Shown here: in pieces, positions 1-7,853 of the stretch
Layout of the letters: each line of letters begins with the position of its first letter
How positions within the stretch are numbered: position 1 is the stretch's first letter
NCBI GenBank assembly: GCA_036374175.1
Contig: DASUUH010000107.1
Span: 1-52,176, forward strand
Origin: JASLBX01 sp036374175
GTDB lineage: Bacteria; Actinomycetota; Actinomycetes; Jiangellales; Jiangellaceae
Reading direction: 5' to 3'
DNA: 52,176 bases
Translations under genes and position numbers: made by a program
The notes under the pieces: model-generated
Told to the model about the DNA's origin: nothing
What the model saw: the letters and a program-made list of their open reading frames with translations, nothing else
The model's database searches: none

Positions 1-1388
1 TCCTGGCTATAGGTGGAGCTGCTGCCCTGTCGAATGAGGCTGTCGAAGTGTCCCGGCAGGCGGACGGTGAAGGTCGTGCCGTCGACCTCAGAACTTGCCA
101 CGTCCACACTGCCGCCGTGTGCCGTCACCAGGTCACTGACCACGGTCAGACCGATGCCCGAACCGCTCGCCGTGGCGCGCTGGCCGCGGTAGAAGCGATC
201 GAACACGTGGGGGAGATCCGCCACGGCGATGCCCGGCCCGGAGTTCCACACGGCAATTACCGCTGAGCCTGCCTCACGCTCGACGCCCACCCGCGCCCGC
301 CCACCGTCGGGGGTGAATTTCGCGGCGTTGGACAGCAGGTTCGTCACGACCTGACGGATCCGCACCGGGTCCACATCCGCGACCACGTCTTCGTCGGCCA
401 CCGTCTGTAGATCGATCCCGCGCTCGGCGAAGATCGGGGCGTATTCTGCCGCGACCTCTCGCACCACCGCGTCCAGCGACGTGGGGACACGCTGAAGCGA
501 GAATCCGGCGGCGTCCGCGCGGGCGAGCGTTTCCAGGTCGTCGACCAGCCGGCCCAGCCGCAAGGTCTCCTCCCGCAGCGACGCGAGCGCGGCGGGTGTC
601 GGTTCGGTGACTCCGTCCTGTAGCGCCTCGATCTCGCCCCGCAGGATCATCAACGGAGTCCGCAGCTCATGGGCGACGTCAGCGGCGAAGTCTCGGCGTA
701 GCCGGTCCTCCGCGACGACAGTGTCGGCCATCCGGTTGAACGCCTGGGCCATCTCACCGAACTCGTCGGCGCGATCGGCAGGCACCCGCGCAGTCCTATC
801 CCCGGACTCGAACGTCCGGGCCGCTGCGGTGAGAGCGCGGGCGGGAGCCGTAGCGCGCCGGGCGACCCCGGCGCCCAGCAGGAGCGCCACCAACCCGGTG
901 ACTGCCGCGCCGATGACGAGCAGCCGGTTGATCGACGTTCGGAACGCGACGTCCTGGGGCAGCACACCCGCCTGCGGCAGCTGAGTCACGGCGATGCCAA
1001 CGATCTCGCCGCCCACTTCGATCGGTGCTCGGCGCTCCTCTCCAAGCGGCCCCGTTCCCATCATCTGACGATGCCACTCGGCCATCGGGTCGGCTTGCGA
1101 TTCCCAGATCAGCGTCCCGTCGCGGTCCTCGATCCGGACCGTGCCGCCATCCATGAGCGCCACGGACGCCCGGCGATCCAGTTCCGGCGCGTCCCAGCCC
1201 CCCGCCTGCCGGTAGCCGTCCTCCAGTGACTGGACCAGGTGTGTCCGCCGCTCGTCCTGGCGATCTTCGAGATACTCGGTGAAACGGCTGCCAAAGGCCA
1301 GATTGACCAGCAGCGCGGTGACCGCCGCCGCGATGAGGCCGACCACCGCGAAGGCGACGACCAGGCGGACGGCGAAGGACCTATTCAT
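1..1388 (-). CDS. Sensor histidine kinase, 3' end beyond window
   Basis: This is a membrane sensor kinase partnered with the response regulator just upstream. Its ATG at 1388 overlaps the regulator's stop by 8 nt, so the two are translationally coupled. The reading frame stays open to base 1, so the C-terminus is outside the window. Residues about 4-30 form a first membrane helix, followed by an extracytoplasmic segment of about 120 residues, a second helix near 150-170 and a HAMP linker. The H-box is VAHELRTP with His240 as the expected phospho-acceptor. An N-box (NLLSNAAKFTP) and G-boxes (GPGIAV, SGSGIGLTVV) follow. The family is the classic HisKA/HATPase_c type. The ligand sensed cannot be read from the sequence. 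Confidence 0.93.
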   Translation of the reverse strand, partial: MNRSFAVRLVVAFAVVGLIAAAVTALLVNLAFGSRFTEYLEDRQDERRTHLVQSLEDGYRQAGGWDAPELDRRASVALMDGGTVRIEDRDGTLIWESQADPMAEWHRQMMGTGPLGEERRAPIEVGGEIVGIAVTQLPQAGVLPQDVAFRTSINRLLVIGAAVTGLVALLLGAGVARRATAPARALTAAARTFESGDRTARVPADRADEFGEMAQAFNRMADTVVAEDRLRRDFAADVAHELRTPLMILRGEIEALQDGVTEPTPAALASLREETLRLGRLVDDLETLARADAAGFSLQRVPTSLDAVVREVAAEYAPIFAERGIDLQTVADEDVVADVDPVRIRQVVTNLLSNAAKFTPDGGRARVGVEREAGSAVIAVWNSGPGIAVADLPHVFDRFYRGQRATASGSGIGLTVVSDLVTAHGGSVDVASSEVDGTTFTVRLPGHFDSLIRQGSSSTYSQ

Positions 1389-2094
1389 CGCGCGCCACGG
1401 CCAGCTTGTAGCCGACGCCGGTGACGGTGACCACGAACTGGGGCGCCTTCGGGTCGTCGCCGAGCTTGCGGCGCAGGTTCTTCACGTGCGCGTCGACCGC
1501 CCGCTCGCAGCCATCGTGCTCGTACCCCTGGATTCGGGTGACCAGCTCGTACCGCGACCAGACCCGGCCGGGACGGCGAGACAGCACCGTGAGCAGGTCG
1601 AACTCGCTGCGAGTGAGAACGACTTCGCGGCCGTCCACCGAAACCTCCCGGGCGTCCGCATCGATCACCAGCCGGCCGGCACCGAACGATTCGACCGCGG
1701 ATTCCGCTCGACCGGTCCGCCGGAGCACAGCTTCGACCCGCACCGCGAGCTCACGCGGGCTGAACGGCTTGACCAGGTAGTCGTCCGCACCAAGCCGGAA
1801 TCCGGCGATCCGGTCCTCCTCAGCGGCCTTCGCGGTCAGCATGATGATTGGTACGTCGGAAATCGCGCGGAGGTTCCGGGTGACCACCTCGCCCGGCAGG
1901 TCCGGCAACATCAGATCCAGCACGACGATGTCCGGGTCGGTCCGGGCGGCTATTTCAAGAGCTTCCTGGCCACCTCCGGCGACCAAGACCGAATAGCCGG
2001 CCCGCTCGAGATAGGGGCGAACCAGCTCCCTGATCTTCCGCTCGTCGTCGACGACGAGCACGCTTGCTTGTCCCATTGCCGTCATCTTCGGCAC
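1381..2094 (-). CDS. OmpR/PhoB-family response regulator
   Basis: Two-domain DNA-binding response regulator. The receiver domain (about residues 10-125) contains VLVVDDE, the phospho-acceptor Asp in VVLDLMLPD (Asp60 counted from the GTG) and the conserved Lys in YLVKPFSP. The winged-helix effector domain (about 140-235) ends in the usual VTVTGVGYKL hairpin. It is cotranscribed with the overlapping histidine kinase. The start is uncertain: GTG at 2094, ATG at 2085 and ATG at 2076 are all in frame. ATG 2076 (MGQASVLVVDDE) gives the most typical N-terminus and has GAAG about 9 nt upstream. The 126-bp gap to the divergent tryptophanase gene contains two hairpins. Target genes are unknown. Confidence 0.93.
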   Translation of the reverse strand: MPKMTAMGQASVLVVDDERKIRELVRPYLERAGYSVLVAGGGQEALEIAARTDPDIVVLDLMLPDLPGEVVTRNLRAISDVPIIMLTAKAAEEDRIAGFRLGADDYLVKPFSPRELAVRVEAVLRRTGRAESAVESFGAGRLVIDADAREVSVDGREVVLTRSEFDLLTVLSRRPGRVWSRYELVTRIQGYEHDGCERAVDAHVKNLRRKLGDDPKAPQFVVTVTGVGYKLAVARDE

Positions 2095-2132
2095 GGCCAG
2101 GCCCGAATGGGCAGTGCCGTCGGTCAGTGCCT

Positions 2133-2165
2133 CGGGTGACCTTCGTCACCCGGGCCGTTCGGCCC
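2133..2165. promoter_or_regulatory. Tandem inverted repeats in divergent promoter region
   Basis: Two adjoining dyads lie between the divergent response regulator and tryptophanase genes. The first is CGGGTGAC-CTTC-GTCACCCG (2133-2152), an 8-bp perfect stem. The second is GGGCC-GTTC-GGCCC (2152-2165). They could be an operator, or hairpins in the 5' leader of the tryptophanase mRNA, whose start is at 2221. The sequence alone does not decide between these. Confidence 0.5.
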
Positions 2166-2220
2166 TAGCCGCCGCCGCCGCACCGCCGGACCCTGGAGCA
2201 ATCCACACACCGGAGGAACT

Positions 2221-3588
2221 ATGCGCACGATCATCGAGCCGTTTCGGATCAAGAGCGTCGAACCGATCGAGATGTCGACGCCAGGGCAGCGAGAGCAATG
2301 GCTGGCCGAAGCCGGCTACAACCTGTTCCGGCTGCCGGCCGAGCGGGTACTCATCGACCTGTTGACCGACTCGGGCACGGCGGCGATGAGCGCGGCGCAG
2401 TGGGCCGCGGTGATGGCCGGAGACGAGTCCTACGCCGGTGCCCGCAGTTGGTACCGGTTCGAGGAGACGGTTCGCCGGGTCTTCGGGTTTCCCCACGTGG
2501 TCCCGACCCACCAGGGCCGCGCCGCTGAGCGGATCCTGTTCAGCTGTACGGTCAAGGCCGGCGACGTGGTGCCCAACAACGCACATTTCGACACGACCCG
2601 CGCCAACATCGAATACCTTGGCGGGCAGGCCGTCGACCTGCCGTGCGCTGCGGCCGCCGACCCGACCAGCGAGGACGCGTTCAAGGGCGACATGGACGTC
2701 GACGCGTTGGAGAAGCTGCTCTCCGACCGGGCCGACGCCGTTCCGCTGATCATGTTGACGATCACGAACAACTCCGGCGGCGGGCAGCCGGTCTCCATGG
2801 GCAACATCCGTGCGGTGGCGGAGACGGCGCGGCGGTTCGGCAAGCCGTTATACCTCGATGCCTGCCGGTTCGCCGAGAACGCCTGGTTCATCAAGCTGCG
2901 CGAGGACGGCTATGCCGAGGTGCCGGTGCCCGAGGTCGTCCGCGAGATGTTCTCCTATGCCGACGGCTGCACAATGTCGGCCAAGAAGGACGCGTTGGTC
3001 AACATCGGGGGTTTCCTGTGCACCCGCGACCCTTCCCTGGCCGCCCGCGAGAAGGATCTGCTCATCCTGACCGAGGGATTCCCGACCTATGGCGGCCTGG
3101 CCGGCAGGGACCTCGAGGCGATCGCACAGGGCCTTGACGAGGTCCTCGCCGAGGACTACCTGCGCTACCGGATCGTCTCTACCGCGTACGTGGTCGACCA
3201 TCTGCACCGCGCCGGTGTGCCGGTGCTTCGCCCGGCCGGCGGGCACGCTGTTTACCTCGATGCGGGACGGTTTCTGCCACAGATCCCACCTCTGCAGTAC
3301 CCGGGGCAGTCACTCACCGTCGAGTTGTACCGGCACGCCGGAGTGCGGGGCGTCGAGATAGGCACGGTGATGGCGGGGCGTGATCCCGCGACGAACGAGG
3401 AGCGACCGGCCCGGCTCGAACTCGTCCGCCTGGCGCTGCCGCGCCGGGTCTACACCCAGTCCCACATGGACTACGTGGTCGAGGCCACCGTCGAGGTCTT
3501 CGAACACCGTGAGTCGCTCCGCGGCTACCGGATCGTCGACGAGCCGCCGTTCCTGCGCCACTTCACGGCGACCTTCGCTCCACTCTGA
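2221..3588 (+). CDS. tnaA: Tryptophanase (PLP beta-eliminating lyase)
   Basis: Cytosolic PLP enzyme of 455 residues, the usual length for tryptophanase and tyrosine phenol-lyase. It would split L-tryptophan to indole, pyruvate and ammonia. The PLP lysine lies in MSAKKDALVNIGG (Lys255-Lys256, the second aligning with Lys270 of the E. coli enzyme). TITNNSGGGQPVSM and YLDACRFAENA match the cofactor-binding core. Tryptophanase is preferred over tyrosine phenol-lyase because the C-terminal substrate segment reads VEIGT (tryptophanase has VEIGS), whereas tyrosine phenol-lyase has a MERG-type segment with a substrate-binding Arg. GGAGGA sits 4 nt before the ATG. There is no tnaB-type permease or recognisable TnaC leader peptide next to it. 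Indole-producing tryptophanase is patchily distributed in actinobacteria, so acquisition by transfer is possible. Confidence 0.9.
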   Translation: MRTIIEPFRIKSVEPIEMSTPGQREQWLAEAGYNLFRLPAERVLIDLLTDSGTAAMSAAQWAAVMAGDESYAGARSWYRFEETVRRVFGFPHVVPTHQGRAAERILFSCTVKAGDVVPNNAHFDTTRANIEYLGGQAVDLPCAAAADPTSEDAFKGDMDVDALEKLLSDRADAVPLIMLTITNNSGGGQPVSMGNIRAVAETARRFGKPLYLDACRFAENAWFIKLREDGYAEVPVPEVVREMFSYADGCTMSAKKDALVNIGGFLCTRDPSLAAREKDLLILTEGFPTYGGLAGRDLEAIAQGLDEVLAEDYLRYRIVSTAYVVDHLHRAGVPVLRPAGGHAVYLDAGRFLPQIPPLQYPGQSLTVELYRHAGVRGVEIGTVMAGRDPATNEERPARLELVRLALPRRVYTQSHMDYVVEATVEVFEHRESLRGYRIVDEPPFLRHFTATFAPL

Positions 3589-3655
3589 CTCTGCACACAA
3601 ATCCCGGCCGGCGGAGTCCGACTCACGCTGCTGAGCGTCTTTGGACTCGCAATAA

Positions 3656-3671
3656 TGTGACCAATGTCACT
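3656..3671. promoter_or_regulatory. CRP/GlxR-like binding site
   Basis: TGTGA-CCAATG-TCACT matches the CRP-family consensus TGTGA-N6-TCACA at 9 of 10 specified bases. It lies 62 bp upstream of the start of the secreted protein gene that heads the cytochrome b cluster. Actinobacterial Crp/GlxR proteins use this consensus and often control respiratory genes. The assignment rests on the motif and position only. Confidence 0.5.
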
Positions 3672-3732
3672 TCAAATGGGATAGTGTGGGACGATCATTG
3701 GTGATGGAGCCTCGGGTCGGGAGGGTTGACCA

Positions 3733-4299
3733 ATGGGCACCATCAAGCGGGTTCTGCTCGCCGCAACCGCCACTGCCGTCCTCACTGTGGTGCCTGCTGC
3801 GGCTGCTGATGCGAACGGCGACGATGACAGTGACGAGGCACGAGTTCTCGTCCTCCAGGCCATCGCGCTCATCGTCAACCAACCGGACGATGAGCACGAG
3901 ATCGAGGAGCGACTCGAGCACGCGCTCGAGGCGACGCACCAGGAGGGCGTTGATCTGGACCTCGTCGATGAGGCGGCTGCCGCCCTCCACGATGGAGATC
4001 ACGAGAGCGCCCGTGAGCTGCTGCAGACGTCAATCGGCGCCGGGCCCTTCGTCAGCCCCGGCGTCCCGGAGCCGATCCGTGAAGCGCACGGAGAGCCGGG
4101 GGAGCCCACCTTCGCCGTTGGCGCCGAGACTGGGACGACCGTCGTGCTCGACGAATACGAACCGAGCTCAGCGCTGGACGGCGGGAATGTCGCGCTAATC
4201 GTTCTCTCGGCAGCCGCGATAGTCGTGGGCGCGCTGCTCGCCTGGCTGTTCCGGCCAGTTGACACCGTACGGGGGCTTCGGCGAGCTGCCGGACCCTGA
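3733..4299 (+). CDS. Exported, C-terminally membrane-anchored protein of unknown function
   Basis: I do not recognise the family. The 188-residue product has a signal peptide (residues 1 to about 27: basic start, hydrophobic core, cleavage near AAADA), an acidic and probably helical extracytoplasmic region rich in Asp, Glu and His (about 28-85), a linker, and one C-terminal transmembrane helix (about 153-176) followed by a short basic tail. GGGAGGG precedes the ATG. It is followed 12 nt later by the cytochrome b gene and is probably cotranscribed with it. That suggests an accessory role in the same membrane electron-transfer complex, which is inference. No haem-binding CXXCH motif is present. 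Confidence 0.85.
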   Translation: MGTIKRVLLAATATAVLTVVPAAAADANGDDDSDEARVLVLQAIALIVNQPDDEHEIEERLEHALEATHQEGVDLDLVDEAAAALHDGDHESARELLQTSIGAGPFVSPGVPEPIREAHGEPGEPTFAVGAETGTTVVLDEYEPSSALDGGNVALIVLSAAAIVVGALLAWLFRPVDTVRGLRRAAGP

Positions 4300-4311
4300 G
4301 AAGGAGTCGTG

Positions 4312-5388
4312 ATGGCTACGACTACTCGAACCACCCGGGAACCGGGCGGCGGAGACGAGCGGCCGAGGTGGTCCCGCCGGTTCGTGGCCGCGGTGGACGA
4401 GCGGCTGGGCATCGACGCATTGCGCTACCCGGTGCCCGAGCACGCGAACAGCCTCGGGTGGAGCCTGGGCGGGCTCACCTTGGCGAGTTTCGTCGCACTT
4501 GTGGTGACCGGCATCTACCTTGCGCAGTTCTACAACCCGGTTCCGGAGGCGGCCAACCAGTCGATCCGCGAGCTGTCCGATGTGTGGTTGGGCACCTTCG
4601 CGCGCAGTCTGCACTACTGGGCGGCGCAGGCGATGTACGTGCTCGTGGCCCTGCACCTGCTGCGGGTGATCTTCCACGGCTCGTACCAGCGCCCGCGCGA
4701 GGGCAACTACCTGGTCGGCGTGACCATGTTCGCGCTCGTCATCGCCGCATTGTTCACTGGCACCGTGCTCAAGTGGGACCAGGAGGGCTTCGAGGCACTG
4801 GTGCACAACATCGAGGTCGCCGAGCTGCTCGGGGGACTAGGGTTCTGGTTCACCGCCGAGGTGGCCGAGAACGTATCGATCCTCGTACGGTTGTACAGCG
4901 CTCACGTGGTGATCGTCCCTGGGCTGATCATCGTGCTGCTCATCCTGCATGCGTTGCTCATCAAGCGGCACGGCATCTCGACTCATCCGGCCATCCCAGC
5001 GAGCGCTCCGGAACGCAGCGAACCGTTCACGGGGCACCTTCGCCGGGTAGGCGCGTTCGGTCTGGTCCTCGTCGGAGCACTCGGAGTCATATCGGTCCTG
5101 TTCCCGCCGGCCATCGGGCCGACTCCCGTGGAGGGGATCGAAGTCACCAAGCCCCCGTGGCCGTTCCTGTGGATGTACGCGCTGGAGAACTGGTTCGGCC
5201 TACCGTCGATTCTCTGGGGCGCCGGGTTCCTGTTCGCCCTGCTGGTCCTGCTTCCGTTCGTCGACAGCGGTCCGGACCGGTTGTGGCGACGGCGTCCGGT
5301 CGTGATGGTGATCGCCGGCTTGGTCGTGGCCGCGTTGATCGTCCTCACCGTCATCGCACTCGTCACGACTCCCGAGGCCCACTTATGA
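4312..5388 (+). CDS. Cytochrome b/b6-type membrane subunit
   Basis: Integral membrane dihaem cytochrome b (COG1290-like), 358 residues. Helix B carries His101 and His115, 14 residues apart. Helix D carries His198 and His213, 15 residues apart. That 14/15 spacing matches cytochrome b6 rather than mitochondrial cytochrome b (14/14). After the four-helix N-terminal domain come a PPWPFLWMYALENWFG segment, resembling the quinol-site region of bc-type complexes, and two more helices. AAGGAG at 4301-4306 favours ATG 4312 over the adjacent GTG 4309. No Rieske or cytochrome c gene lies beside it, so its redox partners are unknown. The neighbours are an anchored exported protein and a two-helix protein. 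Confidence 0.85.
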   Translation: MATTTRTTREPGGGDERPRWSRRFVAAVDERLGIDALRYPVPEHANSLGWSLGGLTLASFVALVVTGIYLAQFYNPVPEAANQSIRELSDVWLGTFARSLHYWAAQAMYVLVALHLLRVIFHGSYQRPREGNYLVGVTMFALVIAALFTGTVLKWDQEGFEALVHNIEVAELLGGLGFWFTAEVAENVSILVRLYSAHVVIVPGLIIVLLILHALLIKRHGISTHPAIPASAPERSEPFTGHLRRVGAFGLVLVGALGVISVLFPPAIGPTPVEGIEVTKPPWPFLWMYALENWFGLPSILWGAGFLFALLVLLPFVDSGPDRLWRRRPVVMVIAGLVVAALIVLTVIALVTTPEAHL

Positions 5389-5621
5389 CCGCCCAGCCAG
5401 ACCGGCGGGCGCGGTGGGCGTTCTGGACGCTCACGGTCCTTGCTGTCGTGTTCGCCGGCGCCTTGGGCAAGGTGCTCGAGGCCCCGCCGAGCCCAGCCGC
5501 CGGCCTCGGCGTCGCGGTCTTGGGCCTGCTTACCGTCGTGGTCCTCGCGCTGGCTGCACGCGTGCTGCTGGCGCTGGCCGGCCAGCTCTCTGCGCAGCGC
5601 CGACCCAAGTCACGGCGGTGA
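5385..5621 (+). CDS. Small two-helix membrane protein
   Basis: A 78-residue protein whose ATG overlaps the cytochrome b stop (ATGA), a sign of translational coupling. It has two predicted transmembrane helices (about residues 11-28 and 38-66) and a basic C-terminal tail. The family is not recognised. Coupling to cytochrome b suggests a small subunit or assembly partner. The frame is supported by the overlap and by its hydrophobic pattern rather than by homology. Confidence 0.75.
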   Translation: MTAQPDRRARWAFWTLTVLAVVFAGALGKVLEAPPSPAAGLGVAVLGLLTVVVLALAARVLLALAGQLSAQRRPKSRR

Positions 5622-5629
5622 TCATCAAA

Positions 5630-7210
5630 CTACCTACGTCGAAACGTCACGCGAGACACTGTGACCAACTGAAGGGCTTGACGAGCGCTGGGCAGCGCAG
5701 CTATGCGGTCAGCAGCGACAAGGCCGATCCTGGTGCGACGGTCGAGCAGGTCTTCCTCGGTGAGCGCACCTTCGTGGCGCACCGCCCAGACGAGTTCGGC
5801 CGCTGTCACGGGCACATCAGGCGCGACCGGCTCCAGCAACGACGGGTCTTCGGCGCCCAGGGCGAGCACGGCGGGTGCTTCCACACCGTACCGGTGGATC
5901 AGCCGGCGCGGCGCCGCGATCGAAGCCAGCACACCCGGGGCAGCCGCTCCGACGAGCCTGATCCGGTCCGTCCGGCATGGCCTGGCCGGTCCGAACCCCG
6001 ACGCCTTCAGGCGGGCGATGACCGCGTCAACTGCGTCTTGAGCCATTCGCCGGTACGTCGTGAGCTTGCCGCCGACGATCGTGATCACGCCATCGGGGGA
6101 GACGAAAACGGCATGCCGGCGGGACAGATCAGCCGTCCGGCCCGCCTTGCCGGCGAGCAGGGGACGAAGCCCAGCGTACGCACCCACGACATCGCCGCGG
6201 TGCACCGGCGTGTCGAGCACCGAACCCAGGGCGTCCAGGAGATATCCGACCTCGCTTTCGGTCGGTGCGGGCACGTCAGGGATCGGTCCATCGACCGGCT
6301 CGTCGGTGGGGCCGACGATGACCCGACCGCCGTCCAGCGGAATCACCAGGACGAACCGCGGCGGCCTTCCAGGAACGACGACATGGAACCCGACGTTGGC
6401 AGCGCCCGCGAGAACGTCCGACCGCAGCACGATGTGCGTGCCGCGTGACGGACGCAACCGCACACCGTCAGCGAGTTGCCCAGCCCACACTCCCGTTGCG
6501 TTGACGACCGCACGGGCCCGGATGGTCAGCCGGTCACCCGTCAGCTCATCCCGGACCAGGGCGCCGTCTCCGGACAGCTGCTCCGCCCGGCAGCGAGTCA
6601 GGATCCGAGCCCCATAGCTGGCCGCCGTCCGGGCAATGGCGACGACGAGGCGAGCGTCGTCGGTGAGCTGGCCGTCCCACGACACAAGGCCGCCACGCAG
6701 AGCAGGCGACCGGAGCGCCGGGGCCAACCGCTGTGTCTCGACAACCGACAGGTGGCGCGATCGGGGCAAGGTGCCACGGCTCGTGCCCACGGAAGCCCGG
6801 AGCAGGTCGCCTGCGGCGTAGCCGACCCGCGAGATGGCCGCCTGCCGACCGGTCACCTGCGCGGTGAGCGGCAATACGAACGGCAACGCTCGAACCAGAT
6901 GCGGAGCCGTATGCTCCATCAGGACGGCTCGCTCCGCCGCACTCTCATGCGCGATGCCGATCTGGCCGGTTGCCAGGTAGCGAAGCCCACCGTGGATCAG
7001 CTTGGAGCTCCACCGCGAGGTGCCGAAGGCCAGGTCGTGGGCGTCGATGGCGGCCACAGACAGCCCGCGCGCCGCTGCATCGAGTGCTACGCCGGCGCCG
7101 GTGGCGCCGAGCCCGACCACCAGGACGTCGACGACCTCTCCAGCCGCGATCTCCCCCAGCTCACGCTCGCGGCGGGCGGCGGACAGCGAGGATGCGAAGT
7201 TGGGGATCAC
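5630..7210 (-). CDS. glpD: FAD-dependent glycerol-3-phosphate dehydrogenase
   Basis: Membrane-associated flavoenzyme of 526 residues that oxidises sn-glycerol-3-phosphate to dihydroxyacetone phosphate and feeds electrons to quinone. The N-terminal FAD motif is VDVLVVGLGATGAGVALDAA. The family signature WSSKLIHGGLRYL follows at about residues 67-79. The C-terminal GlpD cap-like domain is present, although the last segment is fairly short. It starts with GTG at 7210, overlapping the TetR stop (GTGA), so the two form an operon. The divergent neighbour is an AGPS-like oxidase that also acts on a glycerol-phosphate-derived substrate. I recall the same order in M. tuberculosis (Rv2249c glpD1, Rv2250c regulator, Rv2251). 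Confidence 0.93.
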   Translation of the reverse strand: MIPNFASSLSAARRERELGEIAAGEVVDVLVVGLGATGAGVALDAAARGLSVAAIDAHDLAFGTSRWSSKLIHGGLRYLATGQIGIAHESAAERAVLMEHTAPHLVRALPFVLPLTAQVTGRQAAISRVGYAAGDLLRASVGTSRGTLPRSRHLSVVETQRLAPALRSPALRGGLVSWDGQLTDDARLVVAIARTAASYGARILTRCRAEQLSGDGALVRDELTGDRLTIRARAVVNATGVWAGQLADGVRLRPSRGTHIVLRSDVLAGAANVGFHVVVPGRPPRFVLVIPLDGGRVIVGPTDEPVDGPIPDVPAPTESEVGYLLDALGSVLDTPVHRGDVVGAYAGLRPLLAGKAGRTADLSRRHAVFVSPDGVITIVGGKLTTYRRMAQDAVDAVIARLKASGFGPARPCRTDRIRLVGAAAPGVLASIAAPRRLIHRYGVEAPAVLALGAEDPSLLEPVAPDVPVTAAELVWAVRHEGALTEEDLLDRRTRIGLVAADRIAALPSARQALQLVTVSRVTFRRR

Positions 7211-7815
7211 GGCGCAAGATACCTATCGAGAATCTGCCGCAGCTCGTTGTCGAAGGCGGCATTCCCGAGCGCGGGATCAAGATCGTCCGACATCGTCGGC
7301 GCGGACAGCGCGAACGACTGGGCGACGAGCAGCAACGCCCTGGCCTGACGGGTGGCGTCGTCGCGGCGAATCGTCCCGTCCTTGTGTCCGGCCCGTAGCG
7401 TGCGTTCGATGCCGTCGAGCATCGCGTCGTGGCTGCTGCCGCGGCGCTCCAGGATGTACGGCAGCAGGACCTCGGGGTCGGTTTCGACGATCTTGCGGTA
7501 CAGGGGATGCTCGCGCAGTGCCTGCACGCCGTTCACCAAGCTGGTGATGAGTTGGTGCCGTACCGGTTGCCCGTCGTCCGGCGGCGCCACCCCCGCCACG
7601 ACCGCTGACCATTCCCTCGTCATGAGGTCGGCGATCAGCGAGCGCACGTCAGGCCAGCGGCGGTAGATCGTCATCCGTGAGATGCCGGCCCGCCGCGCCA
7701 CATCGGTCAGCGTCGTGCGCCGCACACCGACCGCGAGCACGCAGGCCCGCGCCGCGTCAAGGACGGCGTCGTCACGGTGATGCCGCCGGGACAGTTTGTT
7801 ACGGATCGACGACAT
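7207..7815 (-). CDS. TetR-family transcriptional regulator
   Basis: A 202-residue regulator with an N-terminal TetR helix-turn-helix (about residues 12-60; TTLTDVARRAGISRMTIYRRWPDVRSL) and a helical ligand-binding domain. It overlaps glpD by 4 nt and is divergent from the AGPS-like gene. Immediately before the ATG (minus strand) is TACACT followed by 7 nt, consistent with a leaderless transcript. A dyad at 7816-7830 covers this -10, so it probably represses itself and the divergent gene. The effector is unknown; a glycerol-phosphate or lipid-derived molecule would fit the neighbours. Confidence 0.9.
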   Translation of the reverse strand: MSSIRNKLSRRHHRDDAVLDAARACVLAVGVRRTTLTDVARRAGISRMTIYRRWPDVRSLIADLMTREWSAVVAGVAPPDDGQPVRHQLITSLVNGVQALREHPLYRKIVETDPEVLLPYILERRGSSHDAMLDGIERTLRAGHKDGTIRRDDATRQARALLLVAQSFALSAPTMSDDLDPALGNAAFDNELRQILDRYLAP

Positions 7816-7830
7816 GTGTCACAGTGTAAC
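7816..7830. promoter_or_regulatory. Candidate TetR operator
   Basis: The 15-mer GTGTCACAGTGTAAC has the dyad GTnnCAC-n-GTGnnAC. It lies directly between the TetR start (7815) and the AGPS-like start (7854). Read on the minus strand it contains TACACT, the likely -10 of the TetR gene, so protein bound here would block both promoters. Confidence 0.55.
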
Positions 7831-7853
7831 TCACGCGCCGCGGGAGGTTGACC

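Noticed and set aside
1279..2139. Plus-strand frame over the response regulator
   Set aside because: It is antisense to a clearly conserved receiver/winged-helix gene and has no domain of its own.
2221..3588. Tyrosine phenol-lyase as the identity of the PLP lyase
   Set aside because: The C-terminal substrate segment is VEIGT as in tryptophanase, not the MERG-type segment with the Arg that binds the tyrosine side chain.
4368..5621. A 417-codon frame across the cytochrome b gene
   Set aside because: Only its last 78 codons (from 5385) form a plausible protein. The rest is an out-of-frame shadow of cytochrome b.
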